Below are positions 1 through 6,132 of a stretch of 8,164 nt of DNA, one piece after another. Both the position numbers and the translations under genes were made by a program. Numbering within the stretch: position 1 is the stretch's first letter; each line of letters opens with the position of its first letter. The notes beneath the pieces are model-generated. The model saw nothing but the letters and a program-made list of their open reading frames with translations, did no database searches and had not been told where the DNA came from. Origin of the DNA: Bacteroidota bacterium (GTDB taxonomy: Bacteria; Bacteroidota; Ignavibacteria; Kapaibacteriales; UBA2268). Location: positions 1-8,164 of the forward strand of contig JAFRQN010000026.1 of NCBI GenBank assembly GCA_017428585.1, given 5' to 3'.

Positions 1-533
1 ATGGGAAATACTATGCTAATATTATTCAAATAATCGATAGTTCAAATAGTGAACTAAATTTTAGGCTTGGATTAGCTATTGGAAAATTAGATAATAGAGA
101 TAGATACGAATTTGCTTTAGAAAAAAGTATAGAATTGGGAATAACAGATTTTTATATGATAAATTGTAGATATTCTCAAGGGAAAGAATATAATTTGGCA
201 AGAATGCAGTCTAAAGCTATTGCTGCAATTAAACAATGCAAACGTTCTGTACTGCCAAACATATATGATGTAAAAAAAGTAGAATATATGGAAAATTATA
301 TAAATGACTATGATCTTTGTATTTTGGCTGATGAAGACGGTACAAATTTTGATTTATATAATTCAAAACAAAAGATATTAATTTTTGTTGGTCCAGAAGG
401 TGGTTTTTCTAAAGAAGAAATAGATTTTTTAATGCAAATAAAAAATCTAAAAAAGTTAAAATTGGGTAATAGACGATTAAGAGCAGAAACAGCTGCTATT
501 ATTTCAGTAGGATTGGCATCTTTGCTAAATTAA
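1..533 (+). CDS. rsmE: 16S rRNA (uracil-1498-N3)-methyltransferase RsmE, 3' part (5' end outside window)
   Basis: This is the C-terminal part of RsmE, the cytoplasmic SPOUT-family enzyme that uses S-adenosylmethionine to methylate N3 of U1498 in 16S rRNA. The reading frame is open from base 3 to a TAA at 531-533 (176 visible residues), so translation does not begin at the ATG at 135. The codons before it encode an RsmE-like stretch ending in RYEFALEKSIELGITDF, matching the family's 'FE-ALEK-TELG' region. The SAM-binding trefoil-knot motifs are clear: FVGPEGGFSKEE at about bases 384-419 and LGNRRLRAETA at about 462-494. The family usually has about 240 residues, so roughly 60-70 residues, mainly the RNA-binding PUA-like domain, lie to the left. 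It is followed by a 92-base gap containing a promoter, so the next gene is probably transcribed separately. Identification is secure. Confidence 0.93.
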   Translation, partial: GKYYANIIQIIDSSNSELNFRLGLAIGKLDNRDRYEFALEKSIELGITDFYMINCRYSQGKEYNLARMQSKAIAAIKQCKRSVLPNIYDVKKVEYMENYINDYDLCILADEDGTNFDLYNSKQKILIFVGPEGGFSKEEIDFLMQIKNLKKLKLGNRRLRAETAAIISVGLASLLN

Positions 534-550
534 AAATAATTATATTTATA

Positions 551-580
551 TTTGTTGTATATTTATTTACATTAGATTTG
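551..580 (+). promoter_or_regulatory. Bacteroidota-type promoter (TTTG / TAnnTTTG)
   Basis: TTTG at 551-554 and TAGATTTG at 573-580 both match the Bacteroidota primary sigma consensus exactly, with 18 bases between them. If the last G of the downstream box is -7, the last G of the upstream box falls on -33, as in the published consensus. Transcription would then begin near A587, leaving a leader of about 39 bases before the ATG at 626. No Shine-Dalgarno sequence lies in that leader. In AT-rich DNA a chance match is possible, but the intergenic position and exact spacing favour a real promoter. Confidence 0.6.
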
Positions 581-625
581 CATTTTAGATAAATATAGTA
601 ATTATACTAAGTTAAACAATTAGAT

Positions 626-2119
626 ATGAAAAAAATAAAAAGCAATAATAAAAAACGAACAGTTGAAATATATTTTATATTGTATTTAGCTGCTTTAGTA
701 TTATTAATATCAAAAACAAATCGGAATAATGATATAGGCAATGATAATATACAACATAAGAACTTTGATTTACCATTTATACTAAAAGCAGAAAAACCAA
801 TGTTGACCTGCAAAGTATGGATAGATTCGCTTGGACAGCAATGTTATGAGTTGGATTCTATTAATTATATTTGGAATGCTGGCGAGGTCGAAGATATAAG
901 ATATGATTTTGTTGTTGAGGATAAAGAACAGAACAATAGTATGCATTTAACAGGGAATGAAGAATATGAGAGCAGAGTCTTTGAATTTGTTGAGGATAAA
1001 GATAATAATATGGCAGTATTTCGTTGGCATCCTAATATTTATATATATGAAAATAAGACTTACATTGTTTATGTTTCTGCTACAGCCAAATTAATTAATT
1101 CTAAAAATAAACAGCGGGTAAAAGCAAAAACTCAATTTAGTTTAGTAGTAAGTTGCTTAGACAATAATCAGCCGAACTATAATAATGAGCCATTTGTAGA
1201 TACAAATCAATATAATTATGTTGTTCAAGAACGATTAAGTTATCAAAATTTCCAGAATAACACAGTAAATAATACAGGTGAACTAAATTTATTTACATCT
1301 CCGTCAAAAATAAAAGGAATTGCATTCCAAGAATGGGAGAGTAAAGTATTCTGTATGGGAGCTAATTTGAAAACAGACCTAACTTCTGTACCAAAAATAG
1401 AAATAAAGAATACACCAAGCAATAATAATGGCACAGCTCGTATTGTTTCATATTCTGATAATACTATTATACTTAAAGGTAAAGTTCCTGCATTTGGCAG
1501 CAGTAAAGTATTTGTAACAATTGAACGTAAAAATGATTTAAAAGAAGCAACTATTTCATTTGAAGTTTTGCCTCAAGATATAGAAGCGCCTATATATCCT
1601 AAAATAATGTATCCAGAACAAACTTATGTTTTTAATCCTAAATTGCCACTGAATATTGGAAATGCAAGAGCAGTTCTTAAAACAGAAGGAAATAAAATTA
1701 GAGCAGAAAACTACCAAGGTGGAATAATAGAATTTAAGCCTTTTCAAAACGATACAGGAAAAGTATTTGTATTTGAAAGATATATAAATGATGTACTTAT
1801 AGGCGCTGCTATTAATATAAAAGTAATTCCTAATGAAAAACCAATAATTACCAGAATTGCTGAAAAAGATAAGAGTGTTGTTATTAATGTTTCTTCGCAT
1901 GGCTGGTATAATGGTAAAGAGAATAGAATAAAGAAACTTGATCTTACGGGAAATGCAAGTTATAAGCCTTTGTATGGTAAAATATCAGTTGATAGAGCTG
2001 CTGCAAAATGGCATGAACAATTTGAAATTTTTCCTGTAGATGAAAGACAGCCATTTACTTTTACTGTTGTTGCAGTAGATAATATGGGAATGACTTCTCA
2101 AAAAGAGACTTATAAATAG
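626..2119 (+). CDS. Single-pass membrane-anchored protein with Ig-like beta modules, possibly GldM/PorM-like
   Basis: I do not recognise this 497-residue protein with certainty. A basic N-terminus (residues 1-12) precedes one hydrophobic helix (about 14-29, EIYFILYLAALVLLIS) with no signal-peptidase site, so it is probably anchored in the inner membrane with the rest in the periplasm. Residues 50-177 look all-beta. Residues 178-225 form an Asn/Gln-rich linker. Residues 226-316 and 322-403 look like repeated Ig-like modules: 272-316 and 358-402 align, sharing an II..K, then (K)VFV, then (E)ER, then A.I...V(L/I)P pattern. Residues 404-497 form a last beta-rich part. One N-terminal helix followed by serial beta modules, and the length, recall GldM/PorM (about 520 residues), the T9SS motor shaft. 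The helical D1 domain expected after the GldM helix is not apparent, so this is only a possibility. A T9SS cargo gene follows after 70 bases. The start is the first in-frame ATG after the promoter at 551-580. Confidence 0.75.
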   Translation: MKKIKSNNKKRTVEIYFILYLAALVLLISKTNRNNDIGNDNIQHKNFDLPFILKAEKPMLTCKVWIDSLGQQCYELDSINYIWNAGEVEDIRYDFVVEDKEQNNSMHLTGNEEYESRVFEFVEDKDNNMAVFRWHPNIYIYENKTYIVYVSATAKLINSKNKQRVKAKTQFSLVVSCLDNNQPNYNNEPFVDTNQYNYVVQERLSYQNFQNNTVNNTGELNLFTSPSKIKGIAFQEWESKVFCMGANLKTDLTSVPKIEIKNTPSNNNGTARIVSYSDNTIILKGKVPAFGSSKVFVTIERKNDLKEATISFEVLPQDIEAPIYPKIMYPEQTYVFNPKLPLNIGNARAVLKTEGNKIRAENYQGGIIEFKPFQNDTGKVFVFERYINDVLIGAAINIKVIPNEKPIITRIAEKDKSVVINVSSHGWYNGKENRIKKLDLTGNASYKPLYGKISVDRAAAKWHEQFEIFPVDERQPFTFTVVAVDNMGMTSQKETYK

Positions 2120-2189
2120 CTTTTGTTTTTATATATAAAAAATATTATATTGATAAATTATTTTATTTGATTATCATAAGTGTACAAAA

Positions 2190-3107
2190 ATGAAACGAAT
2201 AAAAAATACGATAATAATTTTAGTTTATTTTATATTTTGTAATGATTTGCTTTTTGCTGCAACAGAACATGTTTTTATAGATACAGTTTATTCTGTAAAC
2301 TGGGGAAGCAGTCAAAATTTTGGACGCTCAGAAAAATATTTTCCAATGAATATCTTTGGACCGCCTTCATCAACTGCAACTAAATATGTTCCTGCTGCTA
2401 CTGAAGATGAAGTATGTTCATTAGGTAAGGGCGGAGAAATTATAGTTGGCTGCAAAAATCATTATATTGTTAATGGTGAAGGAGTTGATTTTATAATATT
2501 TGAAAATGTATTGGTAAATACTGCAAATACTAAAGTTTTTGTTGAGCCTGCAATAATATCTGTTAGTCAGGATGGAGAAAATTTTGTTGAATTTCCATTT
2601 AATTCTAATACGTTTGAAGGTCTTGCTGGTTTAAATTGGACAAATGGAGGAGCTGATCCTTTTGATTATAGTGTTTCTGGCGGTGATGGATTTGATTTAT
2701 CTATATTAGGGTTAGATACAATTTCATATATAAAAATAAAGGATACAGCATTAATTGCAAGTACTTTGGATAAATCACATCGATATTATTCTCCTATAGG
2801 TATGCTTTCAGGATTTGATCTCGATGCTATATCTATTGTATATGCATCACCGAAAAATTCATCTGTTATTTACAATAAGAATGAAGGTAGTATTATTAAT
2901 TGTCAAGAAGATGCAAATTATTTTATTTGCAATTCCTTTGAGAAATTTAATATAAATGTATATGATGTATATGGACAATCTGTTTTAGCTAAAAATAATA
3001 TAAATCAATTATGTATTGATAAAAGTACTTTAGCTAATACTATTTATTTTTTAGTTATAACAACAAAGGAATGTAATTATACATATAAAATAGTGAAATG
3101 CTTTTAG
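2190..3107 (+). CDS. Secreted surface protein with C-terminal T9SS type A-like sorting domain
   Basis: This 305-residue protein has a signal peptide (basic MKRIKN, hydrophobic 8-22, likely cleavage after Ala23 or Ala24) and should cross the inner membrane by Sec. Residues 25-230 form one beta-rich domain with landmarks seen in 'cell surface protein' families that also occur with PEP-CTERM or T9SS tails: DFIIFEN at 100-106, EPA at 119-121, SQDGENFVEFP from 126, GGDGFDL, and GFDLDA at 208-213. The DG-x-F-V-x-F pattern suggests a discoidin-like sandwich that could bind a ligand; the ligand is unknown. Residues 250-305 resemble the T9SS type A sorting domain, with NVYDVYGQSV from 256, a central IYFLVITT strand and a final YKIVKCF. 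The T9SS would carry it across the outer membrane and cut the tail off. The gene lies 70 bases after the Ig-like protein gene and 74 bases before the permease, with no good promoter in either gap. Confidence 0.8.
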   Translation: MKRIKNTIIILVYFIFCNDLLFAATEHVFIDTVYSVNWGSSQNFGRSEKYFPMNIFGPPSSTATKYVPAATEDEVCSLGKGGEIIVGCKNHYIVNGEGVDFIIFENVLVNTANTKVFVEPAIISVSQDGENFVEFPFNSNTFEGLAGLNWTNGGADPFDYSVSGGDGFDLSILGLDTISYIKIKDTALIASTLDKSHRYYSPIGMLSGFDLDAISIVYASPKNSSVIYNKNEGSIINCQEDANYFICNSFEKFNINVYDVYGQSVLAKNNINQLCIDKSTLANTIYFLVITTKECNYTYKIVKCF

Positions 3108-3181
3108 GATTTAAATTAATATAAATAAAATTAGTTAGTTGAATTAAATGAGCAGCTTTCTTAAATAATTTTTTTATAATT

Positions 3182-4969
3182 ATGACTGGTGTAACAAATA
3201 ACAATAATCTAAAAGAAAAGATAGATAATATAAAATTTAAATTAAAAAAAACTTTAATAAATAGAGAAGTATTGCAATGGATACCTATATTTATTATACT
3301 TGTTGTACTTGTTATACCATTTTTTATATTTCTATTTGTCAACTTTGTTTACGAAGGAAATGAAATAGGTCAACTAATACTAAGTTTTAACTTATATAAT
3401 TTGCTGCGTTCTTTTTTTGAAGAGGGCAGAAGTATTGCTATCAGCAACACATTTACTATTTCTTATTATGCAAGTATAATAGCAACAGTTCTAGGATATA
3501 TTTTAAGTTATTTTGTATTTTTTTTACGAAGTCCAAAAAAGAAATTAATAACTGCAATAATATATTTTCCTTTATTTTTTAATCCTATCATACAATTTCA
3601 TGCAATAGAGTCTTTTTTTATTAATAATGGTATATTAAATAGTTTTTTATTAAATATACATTTAATTAATAATCCTATTATATTTTCTGAAACATTTATT
3701 ACTATACTAAGTCTTGTTTTTAGATATATATCTATTTCGTTCTTTTTTACATCAATTTTAATGAAATTAGTTGATACTTCTCAAATAGAGGCGGCTATAG
3801 ACTTAGGTGCAAATGGTATAAAAATATTTTATGATTTTATATTAAAAAATACATATCAAAGTATGATTGCAAGCATAGGAATAATTTTTATTCTATGTTA
3901 TGGAAATATTCCTTCTTTTTTGCTTACAAATATTCAGAGTTTTAGTAGTCATTTTATTAATCTGCTTTTTGAGGGGCATTATTTAGATGCTTCTGCATAT
4001 TTTTTCTTATTTGGAGTATTAACCTGCTTCGCCATATTCTTATATAATATATTTTTCGATAAGAGCAAATGTTTTTCTTCAAGAGAAAAATTTGGAAAAT
4101 TATCAAAATATAAATGTTTGAAAGTAGCAAAATCACCTTTTGTACTTGTTATAAGTATAGGTACAGTTTTATTAATATCTATTGTTTTTCTTTCTTATTT
4201 TATTCTTTCATTTAATCAATATGATTCTGTATCATCTTTGAAAGGTTTTTCCTTAAAATGGTATAAAATTATATTTAGCAATATTAATCTTTTATATGCT
4301 GTAAAAAATACCTTTATTGTATCTTGTATAGTTTCCTGCATAGTTACTATATTAGGAACTATGTTTACCATAAGTTTTTCAAAATATAGACAGTTGCTTC
4401 AAACAAAATTTATTAGATTCATTAAATTGCCATTTCTGTTTAGTGATGTTGTATTTTGTGCAAGTTCTATAACAATTATAAAATTTGCAAGCATTCATAA
4501 TTTATTAACTACACAAATAATAGGACTTTCGATTCCTGCACTTTTTATATCTATACTTTTGATTTATAGGAGTATTCAAACTTTTGATTTAAATATGGAA
4601 GGTGCAAGCTTAGATTTAGGTAGTGATTATATTAAAACATTTAAATATATTATTTTACCTGCATTGCTTCCAGCAATCCGATCTACTTTTTTAATTATAT
4701 TTGTATACGTTTTAAATGAATTTACAGTTAGTTTTTTCCTTGCACCAGGTGTAGAATTACCATTGATATCAAATAGTTTAATGTGGTTAATACAGTATAA
4801 CAATACACCACTAATTAATGCTTATTCTACATTGATTTTATTTTTCTCGGTATCATTATTAAATTTTGCTATAAACAATAATAATTATGATAAACACAAA
4901 GAAAATATAAAACGTTATACTATATTTTTTATAATTCTTTTTACTGTTTTGTTTATAATTTTAAGTTAG
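3182..4969 (+). CDS. Fused two-domain ABC transporter permease of PotB/PotC (polyamine-like) type
   Basis: This 595-residue inner-membrane protein holds two complete ABC importer permease domains in one chain. The first runs from a membrane helix at about 33-55 to a cytoplasmic EAA loop with EAAIDLGANG from residue 203. The second begins with a helix near 320, continues with GFSLKWYKIIFSN at about 354, which is typical of PotC-like permeases, and has its EAA loop EGASLDLGS from 473 followed by IILPALLPAI. The stretch EFTVSFFLAPG followed by NTPLINAYSTL is also PotC-like. Both EAA loops should contact an ATPase, so one chain would replace a PotB-PotC pair. In the first loop the usual Leu-Pro is Leu-Lys. 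A further hydrophobic helix (about 578-595) follows the expected last helix. No ATPase or binding-protein gene is in the window. Fused ThiP/FbpB-type thiamine or iron permeases share this layout, so the substrate is unproven. The ATG at 3182 has no Shine-Dalgarno sequence. Confidence 0.87.
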   Translation: MTGVTNNNNLKEKIDNIKFKLKKTLINREVLQWIPIFIILVVLVIPFFIFLFVNFVYEGNEIGQLILSFNLYNLLRSFFEEGRSIAISNTFTISYYASIIATVLGYILSYFVFFLRSPKKKLITAIIYFPLFFNPIIQFHAIESFFINNGILNSFLLNIHLINNPIIFSETFITILSLVFRYISISFFFTSILMKLVDTSQIEAAIDLGANGIKIFYDFILKNTYQSMIASIGIIFILCYGNIPSFLLTNIQSFSSHFINLLFEGHYLDASAYFFLFGVLTCFAIFLYNIFFDKSKCFSSREKFGKLSKYKCLKVAKSPFVLVISIGTVLLISIVFLSYFILSFNQYDSVSSLKGFSLKWYKIIFSNINLLYAVKNTFIVSCIVSCIVTILGTMFTISFSKYRQLLQTKFIRFIKLPFLFSDVVFCASSITIIKFASIHNLLTTQIIGLSIPALFISILLIYRSIQTFDLNMEGASLDLGSDYIKTFKYIILPALLPAIRSTFLIIFVYVLNEFTVSFFLAPGVELPLISNSLMWLIQYNNTPLINAYSTLILFFSVSLLNFAINNNNYDKHKENIKRYTIFFIILFTVLFIILS

Positions 4970-4973
4970 TATA

Positions 4974-6086
4974 ATGTATATAAATAGTTTATTAATAAAT
5001 AATTTACGGAATCAAATAGATAGTTATTATGAATTTGAGCAAGGAATAAATTATATTTATGGAGAAAATGGAGTAGGGAAAACTACAATTTTAGAAGCAA
5101 TATCTATATGTAGTATAACACGTAGCTTTACAAATGCATCTTCTGATATAATGTTAGTGAATAAAGATGCATTAGAATATTCAATAATTACTAATTATAT
5201 TAATGATTTAAATCTTTCAGGAAAAATTAATGTTTCCTATAATAGGAAGAAGAAACAAAAAAGTATTTTTATTAATTATGGAGAGAAAGTTCTTCCCAAA
5301 GATATAATAGGAGAAATTCCTACTGTTGTTTTATCACCTGAACATAAAAATATAACAAATGGCTCACCTGAATATCGAAGACAATTTCTAAATACAGTAC
5401 TTTCTCAAGCTAACAAACTATATATGCTTAAATTATATGAATTTAGACGTAGCTTGAAAAATAGAAACATAATATTACAGAAATTAAATGAAAAAGAAGA
5501 TAAAGATTTTATAGATATTTTAAATAATTGGTCGTATTTACATTTTGATATTTGTGCAGATATTATATTAAAAAGACAAGCATTTTTGAATGAATTTATT
5601 CCTTACTTTATAGAAGCATATCAAGAAGTAAGTGATAGCAAGGAAATTGTTAATATAGTTTATCAGCCGAACGGAATAACACAAATAGATAATAAAGATG
5701 ATATAAAAGAAACTATGTTCCAAAAATATCTTAAAATGCAAAAAACTGAAATACAACGTGGAACATCTCTATTGGGACCTCAAAAGGATGAAATAAAAAT
5801 CTTTATAAATGATGGTATTGCAAAAGAATATGCTTCACAGGGACAGCATAAAACTTTATTGATAGCTTTAAAATTTGCAGAATTTAAATATCTAATAAAT
5901 CATAAAAATAATGTTCCTATAATATTATTTGATGATATTTTCTCAGAATTAGACAGAGATAGGGTTTTAAGAGTAATAAATTTACTTTCAAAAAGTAATG
6001 CTCAAATTTTTATTACTTCAACTGATACATATTGTATTGAAAACAACAGAGATTTGATAAATAAATTTATAGAAATAAAAAAATAA
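4974..6086 (+). CDS. recF: DNA replication and repair protein RecF
   Basis: RecF is an SMC/ABC-type ATPase that binds gapped DNA and, with RecO and RecR, helps load RecA at single-strand gaps. All the nucleotide-binding parts are present in 370 residues, the normal family length: Walker A GENGVGKTT at 30-38, a central helical arm of about 140-250, LLGPQKDE ahead of the ABC signature ASQGQHKT (Ser288-Gly290), and Walker B with D-loop PIILFDDIFSELD at 315-327. The N-terminal strand with LLINNLRNQ is also typical. It begins 4 bases after the permease stop codon, so the two are probably translated from one message. recF often sits beside dnaN or dnaA, or in Bacteroidota next to a DUF721 gene; none of these is here. 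A strong terminator overlaps its stop codon. Confidence 0.95.
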   Translation: MYINSLLINNLRNQIDSYYEFEQGINYIYGENGVGKTTILEAISICSITRSFTNASSDIMLVNKDALEYSIITNYINDLNLSGKINVSYNRKKKQKSIFINYGEKVLPKDIIGEIPTVVLSPEHKNITNGSPEYRRQFLNTVLSQANKLYMLKLYEFRRSLKNRNIILQKLNEKEDKDFIDILNNWSYLHFDICADIILKRQAFLNEFIPYFIEAYQEVSDSKEIVNIVYQPNGITQIDNKDDIKETMFQKYLKMQKTEIQRGTSLLGPQKDEIKIFINDGIAKEYASQGQHKTLLIALKFAEFKYLINHKNNVPIILFDDIFSELDRDRVLRVINLLSKSNAQIFITSTDTYCIENNRDLINKFIEIKK

Positions 6087-6114
6087 AAGGCTATTATTAT
6101 TATAATAGCCTTTT
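6085..6114. terminator. Bidirectional intrinsic terminator between recF and the convergent lipoprotein gene
   Basis: A perfect inverted repeat has a 13-bp stem: AAAAGGCTATTAT at 6085-6097 pairs with ATAATAGCCTTTT at 6102-6114, leaving a 4-base loop. The U-rich run continues beyond the stem on the plus strand (TATTTA), and the A-rich bases before it give a U-run on the minus strand. It overlaps the last two bases of the recF stop codon and lies 18 bases beyond the end of the minus-strand gene at 6133. It can therefore stop transcription from both sides. Confidence 0.88.
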
Positions 6115-6132
6115 TATTTAATAGTTTAATTA

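Noticed and set aside
135..533. ATG at 135 as the start of a small complete gene
   Set aside because: The frame is open back to base 3, and the upstream codons encode conserved RsmE residues, so this is an internal methionine of a gene cut by the window edge.
1556..1900. 114-codon minus-strand open frame inside the Ig-like gene
   Set aside because: Its composition (runs of Tyr, Phe, Asn, Ile) is what an antisense reading of AT-rich coding DNA gives, and the sense frame is well supported.
2151..2176. Inverted repeat TGATAA ... TTATCA with a 14-base spacer, before the secreted protein gene
   Set aside because: Only 6 bp per arm, easily expected by chance in such AT-rich DNA, and it does not fit the FNR-type spacing (TTGAT-N4-ATCAA).
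3108..3181. Possible riboswitch or regulatory RNA leader before the permease gene
   Set aside because: The 74-base gap has no stable stem and no TPP, cobalamin or other conserved riboswitch core.
3055..3342. 95-codon minus-strand open frame across the cargo-permease gap
   Set aside because: It overlaps the start of the permease gene on the opposite strand, has no recognisable domain, and is not preceded by a promoter-like pair that I could find.
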